Origin: Gammaproteobacteria bacterium
Lineage (GTDB): Bacteria > Pseudomonadota > Gammaproteobacteria > PS1 > Pseudothioglobaceae
DNA length: 37,313 bases
Reading direction: 5' to 3'
NCBI GenBank assembly: GCA_008080915.1
Contig: VMDI01000025.1
Coordinates: forward strand, 1-37,313
Below the pieces are notes generated by a model. It searched no databases. It saw nothing but the letters and a program-made list of their open reading frames with translations, and was not told where the DNA came from. Position numbers and translations under genes: made by a program. Of this stretch, positions 22,162 to 33,260 are shown one piece after another (the stretch's first letter is position 1; each line of letters begins with the position of its first letter).

Positions 22162-22199
22162 TAAACCGATATTAAGTATAATATCGGTTTATTTTTTTT
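22162..22199 (+). terminator. Rho-independent terminator (or hairpin regulatory element)
   Basis: Perfect 12-bp stem TAAACCGATATT / AATATCGGTTTA, 6-nt loop, followed by T8. Confidence 0.85.
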
Positions 22200-22218
22200 A
22201 AGAAATTCAAAAAACACT

Positions 22219-22866
22219 ATGACACAATTCAAACACATTACAGCTCTTGCAATTTTCTTAACCTCGATCAGTGGATTTGCTGCTTCTGATATCGCAGCTG
22301 GTCAAGAAAAAGCGCAAACATGTGTCGCTTGTCATGGGGTCAATGGCAACTCAGTTGTTCCAACTTTTCCAAAGTTAGCTGGACAACATGCCTCTTATAC
22401 TTTGAAACAGTTAAAACAATTCAAATCTAAAGAGAGAGATAATGCAATTATGTATGGACAGGCTCTTGCTTTAACTGATCAAGATATGGAAAATCTAGCT
22501 GCTTATTATGCGGCTCAAACAGCAACTCCTGGTATGGCTATGGGTGCATCAGCAGAAAAACTAGCGTTAGGTAAAAAACTATACAACGGTGGTAAACTTT
22601 CTGATGGTACAACAGCTTGCATCGCTTGTCATGGGGTGAATGGAAAAGGTATTCCAAGCGCTAAATTCCCATCAATTGCTGGACAGCAATCAATGTACAC
22701 AGCATCTCAATTAAAACTATTTCGTCAAAATGCCATCAATCAACAGTTAGGAACTGCTGACCCAGTTCGTAATAACGATTATGAGGGTATGATGAGAAAC
22801 GTGGTAAGCAAGTTATCAAATGATGAGATAGACGCACTTTCAAGCTATATCGCAACATTAAAATAA
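22219..22866 (+). CDS. Diheme cytochrome c4
   Basis: Signal peptide, two CxxCH motifs (CVACHGVNGNS, CIACHGVNGKG) in two homologous halves; next to engB. Confidence 0.92.
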   Translation: MTQFKHITALAIFLTSISGFAASDIAAGQEKAQTCVACHGVNGNSVVPTFPKLAGQHASYTLKQLKQFKSKERDNAIMYGQALALTDQDMENLAAYYAAQTATPGMAMGASAEKLALGKKLYNGGKLSDGTTACIACHGVNGKGIPSAKFPSIAGQQSMYTASQLKLFRQNAINQQLGTADPVRNNDYEGMMRNVVSKLSNDEIDALSSYIATLK

Positions 22867-22915
22867 CTTTTTTTAATACCTTAGAGTCATTGTGCTTTAA
22901 GAAACATTCGCTGTA

Positions 22916-22921
22916 TATAAT
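22916..22921 (+). promoter_or_regulatory. Candidate -10 box very close to the tig start codon
   Basis: TATAAT at 22916-22921, ATG at 22931. Confidence 0.35.
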
Positions 22922-22930
22922 TTATTTGTT

Positions 22931-24232
22931 ATGAAAACATCACTGAAAACTGTTGAAGGTTTAAAACGTTCATTGTCTGTTGAACTACCTATTGAAAAAT
23001 TCAATGAAAAATTGGATCAAATTCTTAAAAAATTAGCCAAGGATGCCAAAATCGATGGCTTTAGAAAAGGAAAAGTTCCAGTTGCTATTATTCGCCAACG
23101 TTTTGGTGCAGCCGCTACCACTGATGCAACGAATGATGTAATCAACGATACTTTAGGCGAGGCATTTGTTAAAGAAAAGTTAAATCCAGCTGGACAACCA
23201 CTTATCACTGAAGCGGATGCAAGTGATAAAAAAGTATTCAAGTACACAGTCGAATTTGAAGTTTATCCTGAAGTCAAAATCAACAAATTCTCTGATTTGG
23301 AATTTGAGCAATTTACGGTCAAAATCTCTAAAGAGGATGAAAAGAAAACTCTTGATACAATGTTAGAGCAGTCGACAGAATACGCCTCTGTTAAACGCAA
23401 GTCTAAAGATGGTGATCAGGTGACTATTGATTTCAAGGGCTTTATTGAAGACAAGCCTTTTGATGGCGGAGAAGCAAAAGACTTTAAACTAATCATTGGC
23501 AAAAATACAATGATCCCTGGATTTGAAGAAAAGCTCATCGGCATTGAAGCGGGCAAATCAACGTCTTTCGAAGTTCCTTTTCCAAAAGATTATCAAGCAG
23601 CAGACCTAGCTGGCAAAAAAGCAAGATTTGATATTAATGTAAACGAAGTTGCTGCTCCAAAGACACCAAAAGCGGATGATAAGTTTGCTAAAAAGTTCGG
23701 CGAGAAGTCAATGGATGCTCTAACGAAGAGTATCAAGGAACAAATGAAAGTTCAATCTGACAATCGTTTGCATAAGATGAATAAGGACAATGTGTTTAAT
23801 GCATTGTTAGCTGCTAATGAATTTGATGTGCCTGAGGCTGCAGTTCAAGATGAAGCTAAAAACTTAGCTGAAGATATGAAAAATAGAATGAAAGATCAAG
23901 GTTTTGAGTCTTCAAAAGGTGATTTCAGTGCAGATTTATTTACTGAAGATGCTAAGAGAAGAGTTAGACTTGGACTATTGGTTGGTCAAATTGCTAGCGA
24001 GAATAAATTAGAAGCTTCTGAGAAACAAATCAATGAAAAACTTGAGCTTATGTCACTAGATTATGGTGAAAATGCTGAACAAATGCTAAACTATTATAAG
24101 AATAGTCCTGAGCATATGCGTTCTGTAGAGTTATTGGTAGTTGAGCAAATGGTGATGGATTTAGTTTGCAAAGATGCAAAAATTAAAAATAAACCTAAAA
24201 AATATTTCGATGTCGCACAACAAATACAATGA
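22931..24232 (+). CDS. tig: Trigger factor
   Basis: [37 protein letters not shown]; located before clpP. Confidence 0.97.
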   Translation: MKTSLKTVEGLKRSLSVELPIEKFNEKLDQILKKLAKDAKIDGFRKGKVPVAIIRQRFGAAATTDATNDVINDTLGEAFVKEKLNPAGQPLITEADASDKKVFKYTVEFEVYPEVKINKFSDLEFEQFTVKISKEDEKKTLDTMLEQSTEYASVKRKSKDGDQVTIDFKGFIEDKPFDGGEAKDFKLIIGKNTMIPGFEEKLIGIEAGKSTSFEVPFPKDYQAADLAGKKARFDINVNEVAAPKTPKADDKFAKKFGEKSMDALTKSIKEQMKVQSDNRLHKMNKDNVFNALLAANEFDVPEAAVQDEAKNLAEDMKNRMKDQGFESSKGDFSADLFTEDAKRRVRLGLLVGQIASENKLEASEKQINEKLELMSLDYGENAEQMLNYYKNSPEHMRSVELLVVEQMVMDLVCKDAKIKNKPKKYFDVAQQIQ

Positions 24233-24824
24233 GATTAAGGGGCTTAATCAAGTCCCAATGGTCGTAGAACAGTCTGCAAAGGGCGAGAGAGCCTACGATA
24301 TTTATTCAAGACTTTTAAAGGAAAGAGTCGTCTTTATGGTGGGTCCTGTTGAGGACTACATGGCAAATGTGATTGTGGCCCAACTCCTTTTCCTCGAGTC
24401 TGAGAATCCGGATAAAGATATTCATCTATATATCAATTCACCAGGAGGTTCTGTTTCTGCTGGTTTGGCTATTTATGATACGATGCAATTTATTAAGCCT
24501 GATGTGTCCACATTGTGTATTGGTCAAGCAGCTAGTATGGGTGCATTGCTTTTAACTGCTGGTGCAAAAGGAAAGCGTTTCGCACTTCCTCATTCTAGAG
24601 TTATGATTCATCAACCATTAGGTGGCTTTTCGGGTCAGGCTAGCGATATTGATATCCATGCCCAGGAAATTCTAAAGGTGAGAGATAGTCTTAACCAAAT
24701 TTTGAAGACTCACACTGGTCAGTCTCTCAAGTCTATCGAGAAGGATACAGACCGTGACAATTTTATGTCAGCTGAGGAATCTGTTAAGTACGGACTTATC
24801 GATGAAGTTCTTACCAAAAGATAA
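24210..24824 (+). CDS. clpP: ATP-dependent Clp protease proteolytic subunit
   Basis: [58 protein letters not shown]; start set at ATG 24210 (ORF track 24174). Confidence 0.98.
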   Translation: MSHNKYNEIKGLNQVPMVVEQSAKGERAYDIYSRLLKERVVFMVGPVEDYMANVIVAQLLFLESENPDKDIHLYINSPGGSVSAGLAIYDTMQFIKPDVSTLCIGQAASMGALLLTAGAKGKRFALPHSRVMIHQPLGGFSGQASDIDIHAQEILKVRDSLNQILKTHTGQSLKSIEKDTDRDNFMSAEESVKYGLIDEVLTKR

Positions 24825-24829
24825 TCATC

Positions 24830-26083
24830 ATGCCAGAGGAAAATCAAGAACTTAATTGTTCATTTTGTGGCAAATCTAAGTCGGAAGTTGATCGCCTAAT
24901 TGCTGGTCCTGGAGTCTATATTTGCAATGAATGTATTGAGTCATGTCATGGTCTCTTAGAGGAGCATGATTTAAAAGAGATCCAAGAAGAACATAGCAAC
25001 TGGAATTACACCCCAGTTGAGCTAAAACAATTTCTTGACGAATATGTGATTGGTCAATCTCAAGCAAAAAAGGTTCTATCGGTTGCTGTATATAATCATT
25101 ACAAACGTCTTCAAGCTGGATATGTTTCCAATGATGTAGAGTTAGATAAATCCAATATCTTGATGATAGGTCCAACGGGTTCAGGTAAGACGCTCCTTGC
25201 ACAAACTTTAGCTAGAATTTTAGATGTTCCTTTTACTGTCGCTGACGCTACTACTTTAACTGAAGCAGGGTATGTTGGAGATGATGTTGAGAATGTCATC
25301 AAAAGCCTTCTGGCAAGATGTGACTATGATCCTAAAAGAGCAGAAACAGGCATCATCTTCTTGGATGAGATCGACAAGATTTCCAGACGTTCTGACTCAC
25401 CATCCATTACCAGAGATGTCTCAGGAGAAGGAGTCCAGCAGGCGATGCTTAAATTAATTGAAGGTACCATTGCCAGTGTCCCTCCTCAAGGTGGCAGAAA
25501 ACATCCTAATCAAGAGACTATTGAAGTTGACACTTCAAAGATATTATTTATCTGTGGTGGTGCTTTCGATGGACTTGAAAAGGTTATTGCTAAAAGAGTT
25601 GAGAAATCAACAGGTATTGGTTTTGGCGCCGAGGTTAGGGATTTAAATCAAAGTAAAAATATTACAGATTTATTTAATGTAATTGAGCCTGAGGATTTGA
25701 TTAAGTTTGGCCTTATTCCTGAATTGGTTGGTCGACTCCCAATTCTTACTGCGCTTCAAGAACTTGACGAAGAAGCGCTAATTAACATTTTGACTGAACC
25801 CAAGAACTCGGTTGTTAAACAATTTCAAGAGTTTTTCTCAATTGAGGGTGTTAAATTAACCTTTAGAAAGAATGCCCTATCTGAGATTGCCAAGATTGCC
25901 ATCAAACGTAAAACTGGGGCTCGTGGACTTAGATCCATCATTGAAGATTTGCTTCTTGATACCATGTTTGATTTACCTTCAATGGAGGATGTGATTGAAG
26001 TTGTCATGGATAAAGATGTTGTTCTTCAAAAGAAAACACCTCTCATCATCTATAAAAATAAGGTTAAGAAAACCGGTTCATAA
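24830..26083 (+). CDS. clpX: ATP-dependent Clp protease ATP-binding subunit ClpX
   Basis: N-terminal zinc domain [11 protein letters not shown]...[40 protein letters not shown]. Confidence 0.99.
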   Translation: MPEENQELNCSFCGKSKSEVDRLIAGPGVYICNECIESCHGLLEEHDLKEIQEEHSNWNYTPVELKQFLDEYVIGQSQAKKVLSVAVYNHYKRLQAGYVSNDVELDKSNILMIGPTGSGKTLLAQTLARILDVPFTVADATTLTEAGYVGDDVENVIKSLLARCDYDPKRAETGIIFLDEIDKISRRSDSPSITRDVSGEGVQQAMLKLIEGTIASVPPQGGRKHPNQETIEVDTSKILFICGGAFDGLEKVIAKRVEKSTGIGFGAEVRDLNQSKNITDLFNVIEPEDLIKFGLIPELVGRLPILTALQELDEEALINILTEPKNSVVKQFQEFFSIEGVKLTFRKNALSEIAKIAIKRKTGARGLRSIIEDLLLDTMFDLPSMEDVIEVVMDKDVVLQKKTPLIIYKNKVKKTGS

Positions 26084-27409
26084 TTGGAAATTTTTGACCG
26101 CCAACAAGATGCAGTAGGCCAAGGTGAAAAAACACTTCTGGTATATGTAGATCTACCTAATAATCGAAACTTACAGAATTCTGAATCAGAGTTTGAAATA
26201 CTTGCTAAATCTTCTGGTTTAGAAATAAAAAAAGTTATCCAGATTCAAAGAAAAACCATTGATCCTCAATATTTTATTGGCTCAGGAAAGATAGAGGAGG
26301 TCGCTGATATTATTGAGGACCTTGATATTGAATTGGTTATTTTTTCATCAGATTTGTCTCCTTCTCAAGAGAGAAATTTAGAGAGAAAAATCAAATGTAG
26401 AATCATTGATAGAACTAGACTTATATTGGATATTTTTGCTCTTAGAGCAAGATCATTTGAAGGTAAATTACAGGTAGAGTTGGCTCAATTAAAACATCTC
26501 TCGACTCGATTAGTTAGAGGATGGACTCACTTAGAACGACAGAAGGGCGGTATTGGTCTGAGAGGTCCTGGTGAGACTCAATTGGAAACAGATAGAAGAT
26601 TACTTGGGCAGAGAATTAAGTACTTGAATAATCGATTGTCTAAAGTCTCGAAGCAAAGAGACTTGAGTCGTAAATCTAGAACCAAAAAAGAGCTGCCTAT
26701 GGTTGCCTTGGCAGGTTATACCAATGCGGGAAAATCTACTTTATTTAACGTCATGACAGGAAGTGATGTTTATGCTAATGACCAACTATTTGCTACACTT
26801 GATGCAACCATCAGACGAGTCATTGTCCCAGGATTTGGCGAGGCTGTTTTCGCAGATACAGTTGGTTTTATTCAAGACTTACCTCATGATCTAGTTGAGG
26901 CTTTTAAATCTACGCTGCAGGAAACCATTGAATCCAATGTTCTTTTACATGTTGTAGATTGTGCGGATGAAAATTATCTTGAAAAAATTTATCAAGTAGA
27001 TGAAATACTCTCTGAAATTGGCGCAAAGGATATGAAAACTATTTTGGTCATGAATAAAATTGATCTGATCGAGGGTTTGAAACCTCATATTGACAGAGAT
27101 CATGATGGCGAGATTACTAAGGTATGGTTATCAAGTGAAAAAAACTTGGGAATGAATCTTCTTTATCAGGCTTTATCAGAATGCCTAAGTGGTATGATGA
27201 CCCAAGCAAAAATCCAGCTTGATGTAGCCTCTGCTTATGTAAGAAGTGAGATTCATAATATTGGTTATATCCACAGTGAAAAAATGGATGAATTTGGACA
27301 GTGGATACTTGAAATTAATGTCACTAAGCACTATCTAAATAAAATATTAAATAAACAAGGCGTTAAATTATTATGGCAACAAAAGACTCCACAGATGATC
27401 TTAAACTAG
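26084..27409 (+). CDS. hflX: GTPase HflX (TTG start)
   Basis: PQYFIGSGKIEEVADI; GRGPGETQLETDRR-like GLRGPGETQLETDRRLLGQRI; GYTNAGKSTLFN; ADTVGFIQDLPHDLVEAFKSTLQET. Confidence 0.96.
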   Translation: MEIFDRQQDAVGQGEKTLLVYVDLPNNRNLQNSESEFEILAKSSGLEIKKVIQIQRKTIDPQYFIGSGKIEEVADIIEDLDIELVIFSSDLSPSQERNLERKIKCRIIDRTRLILDIFALRARSFEGKLQVELAQLKHLSTRLVRGWTHLERQKGGIGLRGPGETQLETDRRLLGQRIKYLNNRLSKVSKQRDLSRKSRTKKELPMVALAGYTNAGKSTLFNVMTGSDVYANDQLFATLDATIRRVIVPGFGEAVFADTVGFIQDLPHDLVEAFKSTLQETIESNVLLHVVDCADENYLEKIYQVDEILSEIGAKDMKTILVMNKIDLIEGLKPHIDRDHDGEITKVWLSSEKNLGMNLLYQALSECLSGMMTQAKIQLDVASAYVRSEIHNIGYIHSEKMDEFGQWILEINVTKHYLNKILNKQGVKLLWQQKTPQMILN

Positions 27410-29709
27410 ATGACGAGAGAATCCCTCTTTTGCCATTAAGAGACGTCGTTGTTTTCCCACATACTGTTATTCCACTATTTGTTGGCAGAAAGTCATCAGT
27501 CAATGCTATCACTGAGGCGATGGGAAGAAAAAAATATATTTTCTTACTGACTCAGAAAGATGAAAAAATCGAAGACCCCTCATATGATGATCTTCATAGG
27601 GTCGGAACAGTTGCAACCATTTTGCAAATGCTCAAGTTGCCAGATGGAACCATTAAGGTATTAATCGAAGGAATTAAAAGAGCTAAAGTCAAAGATTTTT
27701 TCGATGCGAAAGATTACAACGAGGTTCAGCTAGAAGAGTTAAATATAGTGGCTGAAGATTCTCAAGAAGAGTCTGCAATGACTAGACTTGCTCTCGAGAG
27801 TTTTGAAGAATACGTAAAACTTAACAAAAAGATCCCTGAGGAAGTTTTTAAAGTATTGCAAGAAGTCAAAGACAATGAAAGATTTACTGATGTCATCATT
27901 GCCAATCTAAACTTAGATATTGAGGAAAAACAGAGGCTTCTTGAGACTGAGAAGACCAAAGATAGACTGGAAAGAGTGCTTGGTGTGATTCAATCAGAGA
28001 TTGAGCTCTTAGATACAGAAAAGAAAATTCAGTCTAGAGTTAGAAAACAAATGGAGTCCAATCAAAGGGATTATTATTTGAATGAGCAAATGAAGTCCAT
28101 TCAAAAAGAGCTCGGTCAACTTGATGATGAAAATGAGGTTGAGGAATTGAAGGCTGCAATTGAAAAAGCCTCAATGCCAAAAGATGTAAAAGCAAAAGCT
28201 GAGAATGAACTTAAGAAACTATCACGTATGTCTTCACAGTCATCAGATGCGTCAATCATTAGAACTTATATTGAAAACTTATGTGATGTTCCTTGGAAGA
28301 AAAAAACAAAAATCAACAAGGATTTAGTCAAGGCACAACAAATTTTAGATGATGATCACTATGGGCTAGACAAGGTAAAAGAAAGAATTCTTGAGCATCT
28401 AGCGGTTCAAACCAGAGTTTCACATAATAAAGCTAATATTCTCTGTCTTGTTGGACCTCCAGGCGTTGGTAAGACTTCATTGGGTGAGTCAATTGCAAAG
28501 GCTGTCAATCGTAAGTATGTTCGCATGGCTCTTGGTGGCGTAAGAGATGAGGCTGAAATTAGAGGACATAGAAGAACCTATATTGGGGCTATGCCTGGTT
28601 CTATCGTTCAAAAGATGCAAAAAGTTGGTGTTAAAAATCCTCTATTCTTACTAGATGAAATTGAGAAAATGGCAAGTGATTATCGTGGTGATCCAAGTTC
28701 AGCTATGCTAGAAGTTCTTGACCCTGAACAAAATCATACTTTCAACGACCATTACTTAGAGGTTGACTATGATCTTTCACAGGTCATGTTTGTGGCGACT
28801 GCCAACTCATTAGACCTGCCTCAACCTCTACTTGATAGAATGGAAATTATTGAACTTTCAGGATATATTGAAGATGAGAAGGTTGAGATTGCTAAAAGAC
28901 ATTTAATTAAGAAAGCCATTGAGAATAACGGCATCAAAGATGATGAAATCGAATTTAAGGATTCTGCTCTACTCGATATTATTCGTTTTTATACACGAGA
29001 GGCAGGTGTTAGAAATTTAAATAGAATTATCAATACGATTTGTAGAAAAGTGGTTAAGGAGATAGTTCTTAAGAAGCGAGATAAAAAAGCAATCATAACT
29101 TCAAAAAATCTTGAAAAGTATCTTGGTGTGCATCGACATAGATTTGGTCTTGCTGAAGAGAATAATCAAATTGGCGAGGTTACTGGATTGGCATGGACTT
29201 CAGTAGGCGGAGATCTTCTGACTATTGAAGCAACTACCTACCCAGGAAAGGGTAAATTAAATTACACTGGTCAACTAGGTGATGTCATGAAAGAGTCTAT
29301 TCAAGCTGCAATGAGTGTGACACGTGCAAGGACAAAGGAGCTTAAGATTGATGACAAGTTTCATGAGAAATTAGATATCCATATTCATGTCCCTGATGGA
29401 GCAACCCCTAAAGATGGTCCAAGCGCTGGCGCAGCCATGTGTACTGCTCTTGTTTCTGTCTTAACTAAAAGAAAGGTAAAGGCGGATGTCGCCATGACTG
29501 GCGAAATTACTCTAAGAGGTGAGATCACTCCAATTGGAGGATTAAAAGAAAAAATGCTTGCAGCTCTAAGAGGTGGTATTAAGACCGTTCTCGTTCCTTA
29601 TGACAATGACCGAGAGTTGTCTGAAGTTCCAAAAAAAATCAAAGATAAACTTAATGTTGTGAAGGTCAAGTGGATTGACGAGGTTCTAGATATTGCTTTA
29701 GAGAAATAA
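27373..29709 (+). CDS. lon: Lon protease
   Basis: IPLLPLRDVVVFPHTVIPLFVGR; GPPGVGKTSLGESIA; DGATPKDGPSAGAAM catalytic Ser motif. Confidence 0.99.
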   Translation: MATKDSTDDLKLDDERIPLLPLRDVVVFPHTVIPLFVGRKSSVNAITEAMGRKKYIFLLTQKDEKIEDPSYDDLHRVGTVATILQMLKLPDGTIKVLIEGIKRAKVKDFFDAKDYNEVQLEELNIVAEDSQEESAMTRLALESFEEYVKLNKKIPEEVFKVLQEVKDNERFTDVIIANLNLDIEEKQRLLETEKTKDRLERVLGVIQSEIELLDTEKKIQSRVRKQMESNQRDYYLNEQMKSIQKELGQLDDENEVEELKAAIEKASMPKDVKAKAENELKKLSRMSSQSSDASIIRTYIENLCDVPWKKKTKINKDLVKAQQILDDDHYGLDKVKERILEHLAVQTRVSHNKANILCLVGPPGVGKTSLGESIAKAVNRKYVRMALGGVRDEAEIRGHRRTYIGAMPGSIVQKMQKVGVKNPLFLLDEIEKMASDYRGDPSSAMLEVLDPEQNHTFNDHYLEVDYDLSQVMFVATANSLDLPQPLLDRMEIIELSGYIEDEKVEIAKRHLIKKAIENNGIKDDEIEFKDSALLDIIRFYTREAGVRNLNRIINTICRKVVKEIVLKKRDKKAIITSKNLEKYLGVHRHRFGLAEENNQIGEVTGLAWTSVGGDLLTIEATTYPGKGKLNYTGQLGDVMKESIQAAMSVTRARTKELKIDDKFHEKLDIHIHVPDGATPKDGPSAGAAMCTALVSVLTKRKVKADVAMTGEITLRGEITPIGGLKEKMLAALRGGIKTVLVPYDNDRELSEVPKKIKDKLNVVKVKWIDEVLDIALEK

Positions 29710-29713
29710 GATC

Positions 29714-30994
29714 TTATGTTTTCTGGATGAGTGCATAGTAGAAACCATCAAAATTTTTATCCGGTAGTTTTTGTTTCCCGAATTCGGAATTAAATCCCCA
29801 GCTCAAGTCAATTATTTTTTCTTGAGCATCTTTATGATTGTTGAGAAACTCTTTTATTTGAAGACTATTCTCTTCCTCTAAGATAGAACATGTTGCATAG
29901 AGCATAATTCCTCCAGGTTTCAGCATTTGCCAAAGATTATCGAGAATTAGCTGTTGAGTTTTTACCAACTTAGTAATATCTTGAATTTTTCTATGAATTT
30001 TAATATCTGGATGTCTTCTTATAATTCCCGTTGCAGAGCATGGCGCATCTATAAGAATTTTGTCAAATAGTTTTCCATCCCACCAATTATCATCAGATGC
30101 ATCAGCAATTAAAACACTCACATTTCTGAGTGACAATCTTTCGATATTCTCATTAATTTGCTCAACTCTATTGCCATCAATTTCAAGAGCAGATATTTCA
30201 CAATCAGGACAGATCTCGGCAATATGCGATGTTTTTCCACCAGGTGCTGCGCATGCATCAAGAATTTTTTCATTCTTTGTTGGGTTTAAGAGAATGGCAG
30301 CTAGTTGAGCAGATGCATCTTGAACTGAAGAACTTCCATTTTCAAAATCAGGAATCTCTTTAACCTGAATTGGGTTTTTTAACAAAAGAGCTTGTGGAAG
30401 CTCATCAATTTCTTCATAGTCTATGCCATTATTCTTCAAGTTTGTTTTAAATTCATCTACTCCAAAGTTTTGATTTATTCTCAAGGTCATTGGACCTTGC
30501 GAGTTATTCTCAAGAATAATTTTTTTATAATTCTGAGGGTATGAATCTTTAATTTTTTGAATAAACCATTCTGGATGATTGTGATGATCAGTTGCGAATT
30601 GATAATGCTCTTCTTTTTCTCTATCGACACCTCTTAGAATTGCATTCACCAAAGACTTAGACCAAATTTTATCGACTAGGGATGCCAACTTAACGGTTTC
30701 GTTAATACAGGCATGGGGAGGAATTTTGGTAAACAGGATCTGATAGACACCAAGTGCGATGATATTGAAAATATCTCTATCTTTCAACTTGAATGGTTTT
30801 CTTAATTTTTTTTCAATAATTTGAGCTATGGATGGGTAATTTCTTATGAGGCCATAACTCAACATTTTGGCTAAAGCATTATCTTGTTGACTTTCGATTT
30901 GAAATTTGAAACTGGATAATGATTTAGAGTCAATAATTACCGAATTTACTGCCTTTAAGGCAGCATATCTCGGATTATTATTTGTACTGACCAA
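29714..30994 (-). CDS. rsmB: 16S rRNA (cytosine-C5)-methyltransferase RsmB
   Basis: NusB-like N-terminus; SSVQDASAQLAA; DACAAPGGKTSHIAE; DAPCSATGIIRRHPDIK. Confidence 0.94.
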   Translation of the reverse strand: MVSTNNNPRYAALKAVNSVIIDSKSLSSFKFQIESQQDNALAKMLSYGLIRNYPSIAQIIEKKLRKPFKLKDRDIFNIIALGVYQILFTKIPPHACINETVKLASLVDKIWSKSLVNAILRGVDREKEEHYQFATDHHNHPEWFIQKIKDSYPQNYKKIILENNSQGPMTLRINQNFGVDEFKTNLKNNGIDYEEIDELPQALLLKNPIQVKEIPDFENGSSSVQDASAQLAAILLNPTKNEKILDACAAPGGKTSHIAEICPDCEISALEIDGNRVEQINENIERLSLRNVSVLIADASDDNWWDGKLFDKILIDAPCSATGIIRRHPDIKIHRKIQDITKLVKTQQLILDNLWQMLKPGGIMLYATCSILEEENSLQIKEFLNNHKDAQEKIIDLSWGFNSEFGKQKLPDKNFDGFYYALIQKT

Positions 30995-31703
30995 GAGAAA
31001 ACTGAATTTCTTTGACTAATATCTCTGGTTCAACATATCCTGGAATCATATCTCCATTTTCAAAAAAGATAGAAGGCGTTCCAGTCACATTGACTTTATC
31101 AGCTGTTAGCATTTGCTGTTGTACGGCTGGATTGCTGCAATTATTTGCTGGCACTGGCTCTGATTCCATTGCTCTATCCATCAACTCTTTTCTATTTTCA
31201 CTACACCAGACTGATTGAGATTTGTAGTATGAAGTGGTATTAACACCTGTTCTTGGATATGCTAAATATTTAACAGTTACCCCTAAATCATTGAGTTTTT
31301 TTACTTGTTTGTGAAGTTTTTTACAATAAGGACAATCGACATCTGTGAAAACATCAATCACAAATTTTTCATTAGGAGATTTATAGATAATTTTGTCTGA
31401 ATCAGAAATCTCAGATATTATTTCCTTTGAGATTGATGACATTCTGTATTGAGTTAGATTAACTCTTTTTTGGAGATCAATCACTTCTCCTTGGGCAAGA
31501 TATCTTCCATCTGCACTAACATAGATGATTTCTAGTTTTGGAGATCGAAGAATGACTTCATATAATCCTCTAAAAGGTGTTTCATTAACATCTTCACCTT
31601 TAAGTGATGGAAATACTTTTGTGAGTTCTTCAACCACCTTCTCTTTATTAGCATTAACCGAGAGTGAAATAAGTGAGATAAATAATAAAAATACTTTAAG
31701 CAT
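30978..31703 (-). CDS. dsbC: Thiol:disulfide interchange protein DsbC
   Basis: Signal peptide; VFTDVDCPYCKKLHKQV CxxC active site; TGTPSIFFENGDMIPGY. Confidence 0.9.
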   Translation of the reverse strand: MLKVFLLFISLISLSVNANKEKVVEELTKVFPSLKGEDVNETPFRGLYEVILRSPKLEIIYVSADGRYLAQGEVIDLQKRVNLTQYRMSSISKEIISEISDSDKIIYKSPNEKFVIDVFTDVDCPYCKKLHKQVKKLNDLGVTVKYLAYPRTGVNTTSYYKSQSVWCSENRKELMDRAMESEPVPANNCSNPAVQQQMLTADKVNVTGTPSIFFENGDMIPGYVEPEILVKEIQFSLGQYK

Positions 31704-31779
31704 GACTTTTGAGTGCCTTAAAAATTAATAGATTTTACAATCTTAGGTAGAATATAGTAATTCTTTTCATGAGGTTTAT

Positions 31780-33210
31780 ATGGAGTTTCAATTATCAAGT
31801 GTTGATCAGCAAAATTATTCTGGAGATGCAGTTGCAATCTTAGTGAAGCAAGAAGAAATTTTTTCTGATGACTATATTCAAAATTTATTATCCTCCAATC
31901 GATTTGATGGGAAAAAAGGTTCCTCCTTTATAGCATTAGCTGGCGATCATTTCAATTGTTCTCGAGTTTTATTTATAGGAATTGGCGATCAAGAATATAC
32001 TGGAAAAAGATATATAGAAACTTTAAATGAAATAAGTGCTCTATGCTCTAAAAATCATATTACTGATTTATTTATTCCCAAATTTGATATCACTGATCAG
32101 AATGAGGAATGGATTCATCAAACTACCTCAAGGGTTTTAACTAATTTAACTTATCAAGTAGACAAAATCGGTTCTGATTCCACTAATGATGATCTGGAGC
32201 TTGAGAAGGTGGTTATTCAATCTAATCTAACTGATCAGTCAAAGCTTGATTATGGCTATTCTATTGCCCAGGGTATGCATTTGTGTAGAACGCTTGGTGA
32301 TATGCCGCCAAATATTTGCACACCAACTTATCTATCAGAAACTGCTAAAAATCTTGCCAATGATTTGGGACTGAAAGTTGAAATTCTTGAAGAGTCAGAC
32401 ATGAAGAATCTGGGAATGAATTCTTTGTTATCTGTTTCTAAAGGCTCTATCGAGAAACCAAAATTAATAAGTTTGAGTTACCAGGGAAACAAAAAATCTA
32501 AACCTATTGTTTTAGTAGGGAAGGGAGTAACCTTTGACACCGGTGGAATTTCTCTTAAGCCTGGACAAGCAATGGATGAGATGAAGTACGACATGTGTGG
32601 AGCTGCTTCAGTCATGGGTGTTATGAAGGCAGTTGCCCTAATGAAACTACCAGTGAATTTAACAGTTGTGGTTCCGACCGTTGAAAATATGCCTGCGCAT
32701 AATGCCTCCAAACCTGGCGATGTTGTTAAGAGTATGTCAGGTCAGACCATTGAAATTTTAAATACCGATGCAGAAGGTAGATTAATACTTTGTGACGCTT
32801 TAACCTATGTTCAGAAATATGATCCTGAGATAGTCATTGATGTTGCCACTCTCACAGGCGCTTGCATTATCGCACTCGGTAAAGTGAACTCTGGGCTTAT
32901 GTCTAACAATCAAGCATTAGCGGATGAAATCATTAAGGCTTCCGAGAGCTCTAACGATGGTGTGTGGCAATTACCCATATCAGATGAATACGATGAGCAG
33001 TTAAAATCCAATTTTGCTGATATGGCAAATATTGGTGGTCGTGAGGCGGGCTCGGTAACAGCTGCTTGTTTTTTGGCTAGATTCACCAAAGACTATAAGT
33101 GGGCGCATCTTGATATCGCTGGCACTGCATGGAATAGTGGTGCAAATAAAGGTGCCACTGGAAGGCCTGTCCCACTTTTATCAGAAATCATTCTTAATCG
33201 TTTAAGTTAA
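31780..33210 (+). CDS. pepA: Leucyl aminopeptidase (M17)
   Basis: [47 protein letters not shown] signature. Confidence 0.97.
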   Translation: MEFQLSSVDQQNYSGDAVAILVKQEEIFSDDYIQNLLSSNRFDGKKGSSFIALAGDHFNCSRVLFIGIGDQEYTGKRYIETLNEISALCSKNHITDLFIPKFDITDQNEEWIHQTTSRVLTNLTYQVDKIGSDSTNDDLELEKVVIQSNLTDQSKLDYGYSIAQGMHLCRTLGDMPPNICTPTYLSETAKNLANDLGLKVEILEESDMKNLGMNSLLSVSKGSIEKPKLISLSYQGNKKSKPIVLVGKGVTFDTGGISLKPGQAMDEMKYDMCGAASVMGVMKAVALMKLPVNLTVVVPTVENMPAHNASKPGDVVKSMSGQTIEILNTDAEGRLILCDALTYVQKYDPEIVIDVATLTGACIIALGKVNSGLMSNNQALADEIIKASESSNDGVWQLPISDEYDEQLKSNFADMANIGGREAGSVTAACFLARFTKDYKWAHLDIAGTAWNSGANKGATGRPVPLLSEIILNRLS

Positions 33211-33242
33211 AAAAAATCCCATCGAAAGATGGGATTTTTTTT
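33209..33242. terminator. Bidirectional rho-independent terminator between convergent pepA and the DUF302-like gene
   Basis: AAAAAAAATCCCATC-GAAA-GATGGGATTTTTTTT: perfect stem, GNRA loop, A-tract and T-tract on both sides. Confidence 0.92.
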
Positions 33243-33260
33243 AATTTGACAAGTCTCAAT

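Noticed and set aside
24174-24209. Upstream in-frame extension of clpP
   Set aside because: Lies in the tig 3' end; a plausible clpP start is ATG 24210.
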